Below are positions 12,901 to 27,900 of a stretch of DNA of 64,000 nt, one piece after another. The position numbers and the translations under genes are program-made. Source of the stretch: Sinotaia quadrata (Eukaryota; Mollusca; Gastropoda; Architaenioglossa; Viviparidae). Every line of letters starts with the position of its first letter. The stretch's first letter is position 1. Location: assembly GCA_028829895.1 (NCBI GenBank), contig CM054181.1, forward strand, positions 117,151,860 to 117,215,859. Direction: 5' to 3'. The notes under the pieces are model-generated. The model had not been told where the DNA came from. It was given only the letters and a program-made list of their open reading frames with translations, and made no database searches.

Positions 12901-15900
12901 GATTCAGAAAGCTTTGGAGACCTTCCCCTCAGAATCTGTGCAAGAATTGCTGCCAACAGCAGCCTCTGATCTCAGACCTCACCCTAGTATCAGTGAAGAC
13001 TCTTCTCCAACAGTTGATTTATCATTTGATGAGCTTTCTAGGGAGTCCTCGTCTGCTGAAAGTCTTACAGGCCAACCTTTTCAGCAGTCAGCTGGTCGAG
13101 ATCTTTTGTCAGAAGAGAGCGTAACTCTGGCACTTAACTCCTTTTCCAAAGCAGCACATACAGAAGGCTCAAGATCTGACCTAAAAAGCACTATTCATTC
13201 AGTTAGTGAACAAAAAATAGAAGAAACATATGATACTGAAGATCATGATGGATTATTTGACAGTAAAGTTCCACTTGATTCAGAAAGTGTAAGAGGTGAG
13301 CCAAGCAAAGTTCTGCTTGATTCAGAAAGTTTACAAGATGAATCAGCCTTGCTTGATTCTTCAGGTTCAAGCGATGGGATGAAAAAAGATGCAAATGCCT
13401 ATGACATTGAGACTGAATATCTTCACGGGATGGACCCTTTGCAACACATGTCATCTTACAATCGCAAGACAAGTGTCATAGAGACAGGAGCAGATAAAGA
13501 AGTAGTGGAGAGCTCCAGTTTTCGTAAGATCAGTGGTCAAGAATATCAAACAGTTCAGGAGGAGATATTGGAGCAGATTCGGCAAGAAGCACTGGAACGT
13601 GAACGGGTGAAAGCACGCCAATCATCTGTGGCTGAAGAAAAGGAGGGTGATTCTGATGATGGATATGATGACGATGGATATGCTGATGATCCAAATGAAG
13701 ATGATGATATGTTTCCGATGCATCATTCTTTTTCAGAATCTCAACAGTCCAAAGCTGTTGGTATTAGCAAAGAAGCAGACTATACTGAGACATATGCAAC
13801 CAGGAGCCAGGATTCAGACAGAATTACTCTTCTTGAATCCACAACCAGAGACACTTGTGCTGAAAAATCTTACCCTATTTTCGGTGAAGAATTTGATATT
13901 GCTACACAGATGCTAGAGAGTTCCCCTGATACTAATAAAGAAAATTCAAACTTGGAGGTGTTCACTAAGGACAGTGAGACTTTGGCTACAGCTAAACTAG
14001 CAGTTGGACAGGTGAGCATGCCTTTATTTGATGCTGAAATAATGAGTCTGCATACTGATAAGGCCTCTCCACTAGTGGACTCAGAGCTCTCATCTCTCTC
14101 ACTGGACACCAGAAAAGTTCTTCACCCTGAAGCAGTGGTTTCTTTGGATGAAAGTTTGGTAGGTGAAGAGGGCAAAAAAATCATTCATGTTGAGCGGGAC
14201 AGAGAACTCTATGCAAGCACTTTAGACAACATTATTGCAGAAGAAGAATTTTGCATTAGTGAAAAAAACGTTTGCACCGAGTCATCAGCACAGCCTACTC
14301 TTGAACCACTGGCTCTTGATGAGAATATAACCAGGAAGAAAATTCTAGCAGCTGAATTCATTGATTCTAGTCTGTTTGAAGATGAACACAGTTCTGCAGA
14401 TGCTGGAGTCAGTGATAAAATAGAAGAAGAATTTTTAAACAGTGAAACAAACCTTTTGACATCCGAAGAGACTCCTCTGGAATCTCTGGCTATAGTTGAC
14501 AGTGTAACAAGGAAGATAATTCCTGCAAGTGAATTTAGTGATTCTAGTCTTTTTGAAGACAGCAAGGGATCTGATGGTGATCTTTTTCCTGCTGGAGAGT
14601 TAAAAGAAACAGAGGATGCTGGAATTGAGTCGTCATTTTTTGAAGAGACCCAGTTAGAATCACTTGCTGTAGATGACAATGTAACCAGGAAGAAAATTCC
14701 TGCAACTGGATTTGGTGATTCTAGTCTTTTTGAAGATAGCAAGGGATCTGATAATGGTAATTTTCCTGCTGGAGAATTACAAGAATCAGAAAATCCTGGA
14801 TCTGAGTCATCACTTTTCGAAACTGGAGCCATCAGAGGTGAAGAGGTGCATGTAGAAAGAGGAGCAAGCGAAGATCAACATAGAGATAGCAAACAAACCA
14901 TTACAGTAGCTGATGTCATTGACTCGAGAGCACAAAGTGGGGTGAGTATGCTTTGCTGCGCAGCTCAGATTCAGAACAGTTTTGTTAGCTTTTACAAGCT
15001 CAATGTCTGTTGATTCAGAAGTCTGCAGATTTCTCCCAATTTTATTTTACTTTAAACTTGTTAGTACTTAAACTTAAAACTTATTGATATATCACTATAA
15101 ATATTCTTAATTGTTTCCTTTTTATTTATTTAGGACTTAGAAAAAAACAATGCATATTTGGATAAACTATACATACTGAAAACAACAGTTCATTTTAGGA
15201 AATCCATTGGAGATTAGGGAAGATATTGGGAATTAGGAAATCCATTGGAAATTAGGGAAGATATTGGAAATAAGGAAATTCATTGGAAATTATGGAAGAT
15301 ATTGGGAATTAGGAAATCCACTGGAAATTAGGGAAGATATTGGGCATTTGGAAATCCACTGGAAATTAGGGAAGATATTGGGCATTTGGAAATCCACTGG
15401 AAATTAGGAAAGCTACTAGTACTACTTGTTAGAAAGGAAGCTGCATTTTGGTTTTACTAAAGTCTAACACGACTTTTAGTGAATTGTTTGTGAAAGGATA
15501 TTTCATTTTATTTGAGTTAGTGCTTATACTAAAAGTCTAAGATTTCTAATGAATTATTTGTGAAAGAATGATTTCTTGTATTTGAGATTGCATTCTTTTA
15601 AATGCTAAATTGCTGTCTTCTTGTTTCGAAGAGGATGTTACACACCAGCATCCACCCAGCTTGCTTTGAGTTGAATGAATAAATTTTTGCACCACATGAG
15701 TAAAATTAGTACAGTTTCATTTCATTACATAATACTTATGTAGAATGAGTACATTTTTATTATGCTACTTGAGTATGGTGAGTGCATTTTCATTACACTA
15801 AATGAGTTAAGTGAATACATTTTCAGTTTACTAAATTAATAGAAAGAGTACATTTTCATTATACTACATGAGTAGAATGAGTAAATTTTCATTACACTAC

Positions 15901-18900
15901 ATGAGTATAATAACTTAAATAAGTACATTTCATTACATGAGTACATTTTCATTGCACTACATGAGTAGAATGAGTACATTTTCATTACACTACATGAGTA
16001 TAAATTATAATAAGTACATTTAGAATGAATACATTTTCATTACACTGCATGAGTAGAATGAGTATATTTTCATTACACTGCATGAATAAAATAAGTACAT
16101 TTCATTACATGAGTAGAATGAGTACATTTTCATTACATTACAGAGTAGTATAAGTACTTTTTCTTGAAAACATATTATTGCGGTGCTGTAGCAATGATAA
16201 AGCTACTTCTTAATCATGTGTTAAGATTGCTTTTGTGCTTGGAAGCACATTCTTGTTTTGCTGTTAGGCTGGAAAAGATACTGCTCACTGCTCATCTGCT
16301 TCCTGTTAGTAGTATAGCAAACAATTTATATTCATTGTGACGTTTTACTGGGAGACGGACAAGATGTCAATTCTCCACCACCCCAGGCTGCCCATAACCT
16401 TAGGTTAATTCCCAAAACACATCTTCTGGCTGGCCACGTGTTAGAAAGATGAACAATGGATAATGTAGAATAAAAGAGTGATAATTCTGGAAGATAGCTC
16501 GAGCCCCCTGATACAGTCAGGATAGTAAGTAAATACAGGTGACAGACTACACATATAACATGTGAGTCACGCTAACATGAGTGGTCTGTGTGTCAATAAT
16601 AAATAATAAATTTCAACAGAAATAACATAAGACAGCATGGACGCATATAGTGAATAGTTCAACAGTTACAGTTAGAGTTTATAAATGGTTCTAGTTCATA
16701 ATCACTATGGTGTCATAAGAGAAAGTTTGTGAATTCTATTTCTATGGCATTAAGGTAGTTATTCAGTTCCTATGAATGAACTATAAATTAGTTATAATAG
16801 AACACTGAATGTTTTTGAGTGGACTCTAAAAGTACTTTTATTAAAGTTCAAGTGAATTTGATTGAATCTTGACTGAAGCTGTTCAGCTATTTGGTTTTAT
16901 ACTATTATAGTCACTTAGTTATGATTTCTCCATGTGTTGTCTGGAGTCCTAGTGATATGTTTATGTGTATGTGTGTGTGTGTGTGTGTGTGTAGTCACAC
17001 AATGGTCCTTGGAACTGTCTCTGGCCCATGGGTCATTCCATTCTGGCATTGCTTTGCAGCTTGATGCTCGACGAATTCAACAACTGAGATATAGTGCCGA
17101 TCTGCCAATAAAATACACATGGGTTAAGATTAAGAATTCGTGTTCTCTTGTGTTCTCTGACAGAAACCTCTTACTTACAGTTACATGGTCATCATATGTT
17201 TTAATATTGTAAGCAAAATACAACAGTATAAAATATAATTAATGTTAAGAGATAAACATGAATATAATATTAGTTAGGCAAGCAAAACCACATACCTTCA
17301 GGATGATTTCCTGCTGAGTTGATAACCAGCAGTAAGAGTTAGGACTATGGCTGCAACTTATTAAGGCTGGGAGCCAAAATATATGTTGCCTCAGCAGTCA
17401 GCTGCATTCATCTGATGAACTTTTATGTGAGTTTCTATTCTATTTGTTTGCACACGATTGAGCAGCACTCTGATTCGTTAGATGAGAATCTGGAACAATC
17501 AGGTATGTTTCTAGCCAGGGGATAAGGGTCAACCATTCTAGAAGATAGATTTGGATGTAGCCTCTTTTTAGAAGAGGGTGGGTATGGGCTACAAAAGCCA
17601 TTATGTGATACAAATACTATGAATATTTGTCCTTTAATTTTTATTTATAAATAAACTCTATCTGATGTACTCATGTAGCGCATATATATATATATATATT
17701 TTTTTTTCCCCCCACTATTCATTCATTTTATTATACCTTTCATTATAATATAATTGGTCATGCTCTTATAAAAAATTACCCTCTTATTTTAACTAAGGCA
17801 AGAAAGAAGATATTTTTTTCAGAACACACCACTGTATTACTCCCCACACTTTATGTCAAAACTCACCACAGTACAACTCCCCATACTTTACTTTCACAAT
17901 CAATGCTTCCCCATACTTTACTTTCACAACTAATGCAATACTGTTCCCCATACATTTATTTCACATATTCATATTTCAGCATATTACTGCTCCCCACATT
18001 TTCATGTCACAACCAGTGCAATATTGCTCCCCACACATTTATGTCAAACACATTACTGCTCCCCACACTTTTATGTCAAACACATTACTGCTCCCCACAC
18101 ATTTATGTCAAACACAATACTGCTCCCACCCTTTTGTGTCAAAACCGACAATACTGCTTCCCACACTTTTGTGTCAAACACATTACTGCTTCCCACACTT
18201 TTATGTCAAACACATTACTGCTTCCCACACTTTTATGTCAAACACATCACTGCTTCCCACACTTTTATGTCAAACACAATACTGCTTCCCACACTTTTAT
18301 GTCAAACACATTACTGCTTCCCACACTTTTATGTCACAACTAGTGCAATACTGCTCCCACCCTTTTGTGTCAAAACCGACAATACTGCTTCCCACACTTG
18401 TGTCAAAACCCACTAGTATTCTTTTACATGCCCTGATGCCAAACGGGGGTAATAACTAATATGCTATAATTTTAAACTTCTAATCTTAATGTTAACTTTA
18501 TTTTCATGTTCCTAGGTATTATTATTTATTTATTATGTCTTCTGAAGAAAATCATCCTTGGAGAGTTTTATTTGGTCAAACTTTCCTAATGAAGTTATCA
18601 ACCTACAGATGCTTACAACTTGTAAATAAATTTAATAATATGTTCCTACTGATTTTGTCAAAATAAAATGTACATCTGGTACAGCATACTTTTCTGCTGG
18701 AGTTAATGAAGTACAAATGCTAAAAACCTTGTAAATCAAAATTATATTTAAGTGGTACTCTCAGTCTAAGCCCATAAATAAAACATTATGGCTATTTGGA
18801 CATAGCAGTTTTACTTCCACTACCTAATACTAATACTATTGCATTGTTTATTATTTTAAACAACAATTCACCCCACCTACCCCCAATTCTCAGTATTAAT

Positions 18901-21900
18901 TTGTAAAACTCTTTACAAATGTGTAATTGATGTTGTGGATATTGGTAATTATATCTGAAAGAGTATGATCTAATTAAATATTGTTATTTCTAAATATTCG
19001 GATAGAATTTAAATATGTAATAACAGGATTTACAGGAAATGATATCTCCTTACAGGAAGTAGAAATTCATATTACATAGCTTGCCTGTTATTATAATTTA
19101 TATAGCAAACTTGACAGTAGAATACACAGCTTGCCTTCAATATACAGCATATTCTACTGCCTTATGCACTTTGCTATATAATGACAGGCAAGCAATGTAA
19201 TATGAATATCTACTACAATTTCTAATACAAAAGACAGTAGAATATTTACAGAGCTTATCTATTTTAATACAAAGTAAGTTATTTTTAAGACATTTGAATA
19301 TTTACAAGAGCTTATCTATTCTAATACATAGTAAATTTTTTTTTAAAGACTATAGAACATGATACAGCTTGCCTATTTCAGAACTATTTGGCACAAGTTC
19401 ATTGAAAACTGTATATACTAATTACTAGTAACTACTTACTACTTTGTTATTGTACCTATTGCTATTATCAACTTTTAAAAAATGACCATGCTGAAGATTT
19501 TAATTTCAACTGCAATTCATATGGATTTATTTATTTACTTTTATATCCTTTGTATTCTTTTCTTGTACTGATAGCTTTTTAGAGTATATAATTCAAATAT
19601 AAATCACTTAGCCTCAGTTAACTAAACGTTTTTATAAAAAAAATCATAAATTGCATTATTCCTGAGTATTGTAGGTTTTAATTGAAAAGGGTCACAAATG
19701 TCAGAAACAAAACAGATAAAAGCCAAGCAATTCAGAGTGATACATTGACTAGTGTACTACTACTGTAGAAAAAAACTAGAATACTTGTAGGGTCATTTAC
19801 TCTTATTTTGATGTGTGACTAAGAAATGAATGATGTGGGATGGATGGTTGTTTATTTAATAAAGACTTAAAATATGGTATTGCTTTAACATATTGACACA
19901 TGACAAGGACTTAAAATATGGTATTGCTTTAACATATTGACACATGACAATGACTTGAAATATGGTATTTAACATATTGACACATGACAATGACTTGAAA
20001 TATGGTATTGCTTTAACATATTGACACATGACAATGACTTGAAATATGGTATTGTTTTAACATATTGACAAGGACTTGAAATATGGTATTGCTTTAACAT
20101 ATTGACATGACTTGAAATATGGTATTGCTTTAACATATTGACACATGACAAGGACTTGAAATATGGTATTGCTTTAACATATTGACAAGGACTTGAAATA
20201 TGGTATTGCTTTAACATATTGACACATGACAAGGGCTTGAAATATGGTATTGCTTAGCATATTGACACATGACAAGGACTTGAAATATGGCATTTCTTTA
20301 ACATATTGACACATGACAAGGACTTGAAATATGGTATTGCTTGCTTATTGACTTGTGGCAAAAACATTAAATTGACTTAAGGCTTAAGCATATTGCAAAG
20401 ATATGAACTTATTGTAATGCTTTAACATATTGAAACATGATAAAGATATAAAATTTTAATGTTTGCATTCATGACAGAGACAAGAAATTTAGTACTTTAA
20501 CACATTGACACATGAAGATGAAATATGGGACTGTTGAACATATTGAAACATAACATGAAGATGAAATATGGGATTATTGAACATATTGACACATAACATG
20601 AATATGAAATATGGGATTATTGAACATATTGACACATAACATAAAGATGAAATATGGGATTGTTGAACATATTGACACAGTAGAAACTGAAGACTAGTTT
20701 ACCATCATGAGCAGTGCAGAAAAATTACTACAGACAGTGACACCAGTATAAAAAATATGAGTAGTGTGACACATAGAGAAGAATGCTCAGTTAATTCAGT
20801 GACATGTGACAAAGATATGAGTAGCATGGCACCTAGGTAAGAATGCTTAGTTAATTAAAAATACTGAACAAGTGACAATGACATAAGTAGTCTGATAACT
20901 AGGTATGAATGTGTATTTAATTAAAAATACTGAACTAGTGACAATGACATAAGTAGTCTGATAACTTGGTATGAATGTGTATTTAATTAAAAATACTGAA
21001 CTAGTGAAAATGACATGTGACAAAGATGTAAGTAGTCTGATAATTATGTAATAATGTTTATTAAATGAACTATGACAGTGACATATGTGACAAAGACATA
21101 AACACCCTGATAACTAGATAAGAATGTTTTTTAATTTAAAATACTGAACTAGTGACAGTGACATGTGACAAAGACATGATCAGTCTCATAACTAGGTAAG
21201 AATGTTTATTTAATTTAACCTACTTGCACTGGTGACAGCGACATGCAGCAAAGATATAAGCAATGGGGAAGTGGGTAAGAATTTTTATTTAACATATTGA
21301 CCACTAGTAACAGTAATTCAAAGAGTGACAGTAACATGAGCTATTAGTTAATTAAGTATTGATGTTTATTTAATTGAAAATACTGACACTAATGACAGTG
21401 ATGCATGCCACTAAGACATGCAATATGGTATGGATGTTTATTTTAATTTAAAACATTGACACTAATAACAGTGATTCATGCCACTAAGACATGCAATATG
21501 GTATGGATGTTTATTTTAATTTAAAACATTGACACTAATAACAGTGATACATACCACTAAGACATATGCAATATGGCAAGAATGTTTATTTTAATTGAAA
21601 ATACTGACACTAATAACAGTGATACTTACCACTAATATATGATAAGGATGTTTATTTTAATTGAACACACTTACATTGACTCTAGTCACTTCAACAATGT
21701 GGTAAGGATTTTATTTTTAAAATAAATATTAATTTTTAACAATCTGACATGTTGATAAAGCATTAAGTATATTCTAAGATTTTATATTTTTAACTTCTCA
21801 CACGTGTAGCCTGTTGAAATGACATTGGTAAGATACTAAGAATGTGTGTTGTAATATATTGACAGATGTAAAAAATGTGACACTGGATAATGTCCTATTG

Positions 21901-24900
21901 TCCTAATAAAATTATTGTTATTATTATTTCCTAACAATGCTAAGATTCTAATTTACTGAAAGTTAACAAAAAATAAAGACAGTAGCACATATGACAAAAG
22001 AGTTGTCCTGGTTTACTCTCAGATGGAAATGTCAAGGCCAACCCTAGTAATATAATGTTTTTCTTGTCCAGTGAAGAAGTTAACATTGTGGAAACAATTT
22101 TCTTCCTGGTTCAGTGAAACCTACTTAATTGATGCAGAGACGTGATAACTCTTATTTATATATTAAAAAGTTTTACATTTCATGACTCAATGCTTTAACA
22201 TTGTATTGTTTATAACATCAACTTCTAAGTTCTGTTGGTCCCACTTTACTGCATTGTTCATTGTCTACACTCAAGGTTTGAAAAGTTGATTTATTGTTTA
22301 ATAGTTTTTATTTTTATTTTTATAAAAATGGCTAATTCATGAAGTTATATTTAGGTTTATAAATTTTTGCAATTTGTTTGTGCATTAATAGTTATTATTA
22401 AGATTAAAATCAATTTCATTTTATACTTTAAAGATTATGTTTCATTATTTTATGAATTATTATTTTTTTGTGCATTTTTAGTATTACTATTCCTTGTGTT
22501 AGTTAAGAGTTAATTATTTATAAGCATTGCTTAATAAGATGTGTAAAAATGTCTTCAGTAAGATATTTGTAAAATTTCTCAGTAATTGAGTAAAATATCT
22601 AAACAATGTCTTCAGTAAGATATTTGTAAAATTTCTCAGTAATTGAGTAAAATATCTAAACAATGTCTTCAGTAAGATATTTGTAAAATTTCTCTGTAAT
22701 TGAGTAAGATATCTAAATGATGTCTTCAGTAAGACTTGTAAAATTTCTTAGTAACTACATATGTTGTCAGTAAGAGTAAGACAAGTATAATCATGTCATT
22801 AATAAGACACATATTTTCATGTCACCAGTAAGATATTATTTAAGAGTATGCCATCAATAAGATTTGTATAAGAATGCCATCATTAAGATTTATATGAGTG
22901 GTATTAATAAGACCTCATAGACGTGTCATCAGTAGACGTTAGTAAGCTATGTATTATACTGTCATTAATAAGATATGTATGTACAAACCTGTCATCAGTC
23001 AAGATATGTACAAGGCTGTCATCAGTCATATATATATACAAACCTGTCATTAGGAAGATATGTACAAGCCTGTCATCAGTCATATATACAAACCTGTCAT
23101 TAGTAAGATATGTACAAGCCTGACATCAGTCAGATATATGTACAAGCCTGTCATTAGTAAGATATGTGCAAGCCTGTCATTAGTAAGATATGTGCAAGCC
23201 TATCATCAGCTATGTGTACAAGCCTGTCATTAGTAAGATATGTACAAGCCTATCATCAGCCATATATATGTTCAAGCCTATCATTAAGAATAAAATATGT
23301 ACAAACTTCATTAAATATGTACAAGCCTGTCATCAGTCAGATATATGTACAAACCTATCAAGTATCATTAAGATATGTACAAACTTCATCAAATATGTAC
23401 AAGCCTGTCATTAGTAAGCTATGTACAAGCCTTTCATTAGTAAGATATGTACAAGCATGTCATTAGTAAGATATGTACAAGCCTGTCATTAGTAAGATAT
23501 GTACAAGCCTTTCATAAGTAAGATATGTACAAGCCTATCATCAGTCAGATATATATAAAACTATCATCAGTCAGATATGTACAAGATATTTATGAGCATT
23601 ATTAAGGAGAAGACATAGACATGCCATTAGTAAGAATCTAGTAGCAGTATTTGTCATCAGTAAGATATTAGTAAGATGTATGAACATAGCCACTAGCACA
23701 TTTTAATTGACAGAGTGAAATATATAGCTACTAGCACATTTTAATTGACAGTTATGTTGATATTGTGTTTCACAGTCATTCCTCTCATACCCAGAAACTT
23801 AGCACTGAATCAAAGTTACACATAATCATATATCAAACTGACAGGTAGGTGGTGGTTTTTAATAGCCACTCAGTTTGCCTGATGACACATGTGACAGTGG
23901 AAACAATATACCCCTGATGAGCATACAGGTGACTTTAATAGTTTAATGTTATGTTACATGATAACAGTACACTCAACATTCATTTAATTATCAAAATTAG
24001 AATCAAATTTGTTCACAGGTGCATACAAAATTACTAATTTTGTACAACTGTTCACTTGTAGGCTCATAATTTTAATCATACTTTAAATCATTATTTATCA
24101 GTATAAAATGTTAAAATATTTCTTCTCTGTTTATTCTAATTTTGGATTTATTGCCCATGAACATTTATGATAAGGTTACATGCAGTGCCAAGAATATGTC
24201 GGGTTTAGTAACCCAGTATATAGTAATAAATGTAGAGATGACTGGGTTTAACAAAGGGAAGTGTAGTTTTATCATAATCAAGAATATGTCTTGTAACCAA
24301 GTATATAGTTATAAATGTAGAGATGACACTTGACAGTTTTAACAAAGAGAAGTATAACTTATGAGTCAAGAATATGTCTTGTAACCAAGTATATAGTTAT
24401 AAATGTAGAGATGGCATTTTTAACAAAGAGAAGTATAACTTTATGAGTCAAGAAATGAAGAATATGTCTTGTAACCCAGTACATGGTAATAAATGGAGAG
24501 AGATAGTTTAACAAACGGAAGTGAACTGTATCCTACTTTCAAGTCTTCTTCCTGTACAGAATAGCTAACTGCTCTATGCACTAGAAGTAACAGAGATCTT
24601 GTAGTTTAGCACAGGACAACCTTTTCTGGTTGAATTTTAAAGAGTGCTTCTTAAGATTATGTAAGCACCAAGTCTTGATAGAAAAAAGGTCTGTATTCAT
24701 ATGTTTTTTTCACAACTGTACTTCTTAATCTTATGTAAATACCAAGTTACGTTGAAATGAAAGTCTTTACTCAGATTTCTCACAAATGTGCTTATTAATT
24801 TGGCTATTTAAAAAAAAATTGTTGAAACCAAGGTATATTTTAACTTTTACATAGCTGTAGTCATCTTTGTTGAAAACAAGGTATATTTTAACTTTTGCAT

Positions 24901-27900
24901 AGCTTTCTTTTATAAAGTAATCTTTGTTGAAACTAAGGTATATTTGAACTTTTGCATAGCTGTCTTTTGTAATAATTGTTGAAACAGGTAATTTATGTAT
25001 ATATAAATTTATATCTTTTATATTACTACTGTAATCTTATTGAATTTAACAGTGTAGTATTTGTTTTTTTTCCAGTTATATATTCTTGCTGAAAAAGTAT
25101 CTCTTTGTTTTCAATTTAGCATAATTGTAACTGTATTATACTATAGGATCTTGTGAAATAATTCTTAAAATACATGATTTTCATTTGAACATATCTGTTT
25201 CACTGATATTTGTTTTAAATAGTTCAGCTGCAAATACACATCTGTGTTGTTAGTAATAATTACTATGCCTGTATTAATAATTATGCTGAATCAGGATTTT
25301 AAAAAGCCATAGTTATAATGTTGAATTTATGTTAACTTGTTTATATAATTTATAGTTCTAGTGAAATACAGATTTAGCACTAATAAAAAATTAGTAATCA
25401 TGCTAAACATTGATCCCACTCCCAGCTTCCTGCTTACATATTTCATTGTCTCTGTTGTTTACTATTTTTAAAAAAGTTTATTTGAAGCTCCCTACTTAAA
25501 GTTAAAATTGTCTCTGTTGTTACTATTTTTTTTAATAGTTGATTTTAACTTGTACAACTCCAGTTTACAATTTACAATGTTGTGCAATTTACAGTAGTGT
25601 TATATATTTATACTTGTTTTATGTAACTCAACTTTCTGAGCATTAGTATTATATATATTTATACCTTCTACTAGATTATGTAACTCAACTTTCTGCTGTT
25701 GACTGTTAGTGTTATATATTTATACTACTGCTAGATTTATGTTGCTGAGCTTTCTTCTGTTGACTGTTACAGTGTTAGTGTTCTGTATTTATATTTATTC
25801 TCATTTATATATTGCACAGCTTCCTGCTGTCAGTATACATTATTGCCTCTGTTGTTTATTGTGTTATGAAAATGATCATTAGCTATGTTGTTTACTGTGT
25901 TATGAAAATGATCATTAGCTATGTTGTTTACTGTGTTATGAAAATGATCATTAGCTATGTTATTTACTGTGTTATCAAAATGATCATTAGCTATGTTGTT
26001 TATAGTGTTGTCAAAATGATCATTAGCTATGTTGTTTACAGTGTTGTCAGAATGATTGTTAGCTACGTTGTTTACTGTGCTATGCTGTTTACAGTGTTGT
26101 CAAAATGATCGTTAGCAATGTTCATACCTGCCAACCCTGAGAGCTGTAAACCTGTATGGCAAACCAATTAAAACTTTACAAAAAACAAAAGAAACCTTAC
26201 ACACATACACAGAATGAATTGATATTATATAAGATTATCAGTTAGAAAATAGCACATCACACACAAACAAATTTTACATATATTTACATAATTATTTGCA
26301 TCTCTCAAATTTTATTCTTTTCATGTCGAGTGTGTTGTATTACATGTATATGCAAAACACGCACTTTTTTTGCATTTTTCAAAATGTCATCAGAGGTTTT
26401 AATATTTCTGCAGCAGGAGTTTATTTTGCATTGTAAAAAATATGTTAGTGTGTCTGCACTCAGGGACTTCCTACAGTATGGGTGTATTTCTTTTATTATG
26501 GAGAAAGATTTCTCATAGTCTGCATTGCTGGGAGGCAAGGTAAGCAGCCGTTGAATAATTAAGTGGATGCCATCAATACTTGTTTTCTGGCTGATACTAT
26601 CCACCCACTAGTTACAAAAGCTATTTTTTTTTGGCCTTTGTCTGTTAAAACTGGCTCATATTCTTCAGGTAGCATGCATTAGTCATTGAAATCATCTTTA
26701 AGGGCTTCCTGATCAAGGTGTGGATCAAAGATATCTGCCAGTTTCCAGAGATATTTGTACTGCAGTTTGTCTTGTATAAATGGGTCCAGTGTATTTTCAG
26801 AAGGAAATTTGTCCATTATCTTCCTCACCACTGATACATAATTTTTTTTCATATCTTCAGAAAATGACCTTTTCATTTTCATTTCCTCTATTAGTACACT
26901 GTTAGAGAGGTCTACTCAAGAGTACTACTGCCCACAATACACAATGATCATAATACTTCATATTGCCTCATGTCAGCCACCAGTTTGATAGGTTTCGTCT
27001 CATCAGATTTAACTAGAAACTTCCTGAATAGTCTATCTATTTCTTCCATCATACTACAATTTGTGATTCATCAGTTTAAAAGAGCTTATTAAATTCACTC
27101 ATAAAGGACAGTACAAAATGAAGGAAATGTAGGGTCATCTGGGTCAATGGTGACTTTAATACTCCTAACAGTTCATGATTGATTCACTCTACCAGGCTTT
27201 TCAAAATCGCTGTGTCTGTCAAAGCAGGATGAAAGAGTTCTATTCTATATTGGTTGAGAATCCTGTCCACCACTTTATACAGTGATAATCAGCAGGTCTG
27301 GCAGTGTTTCCATGTCTTTTCATGTCATCCACCTCAGGGAAAAGCTGGAATTCTTTATATGTGTTTAGTCATTTAGACCTGTGCTTGAAATGGTAGTATT
27401 CTAGTAAATATCCACCAGAAGGTCATCTACTGGAACTGCTGGTTGCTTTATTCCATTTTGTGCACACAAAGTAGCATGCTGACAATTGCACCAAATACTG
27501 AATACATCAAGATCCCTCTGCTTCACCCTAGTACGTACTGAGTTTGCCTTCTCCACCATGACATTGCAGTTGTCACTAGCAAAGCCAAAAGCCAATATAG
27601 TTATTCCAAGGGATATTTAAAGTGGTGTATATAGCATTGATGATGTTGAAGATGGCTTCACTAGTCCCAACACTGCATACTGGCATGTCAAGCAATCTTG
27701 TTCTAGGCTCCATACCATCTTCAAAGACCCTCACCACAACAGCTAACCACTTGTAGTTTTCTTATCATTTGATTTGTCAAGCATCAATGAGAAGGGTGTC
27801 TTCCTTCATAACTGGTTCTATTGCAGATTCAGCCAAGCAGTTTAAAAATAAAATCAAACTGTTGTTTTGGTTCACTTTGAAGAAAACTTCTTGACAATAG

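Noticed and set aside
14209..14832. 207-codon antisense ORF
   Set aside because: Shadow of the 177-bp coding repeats of exon 5.
17465..17503. Possible cassette exon [12 protein letters not shown] before GTATGT in intron 5
   Set aside because: Neither acceptor option gives a length divisible by three, as needed between phase-0 exons 5 and 6, and the acceptor lacks an adjacent pyrimidine tract.
17903..18459. Three overlapping + ORFs of 130-151 codons
   Set aside because: All derive from the 32-bp minisatellite read in three frames.
22780..23660. Regularly spaced repeats considered as a CRISPR-like array
   Set aside because: There are no unique spacers; units are contiguous tandem copies in a eukaryotic intron.
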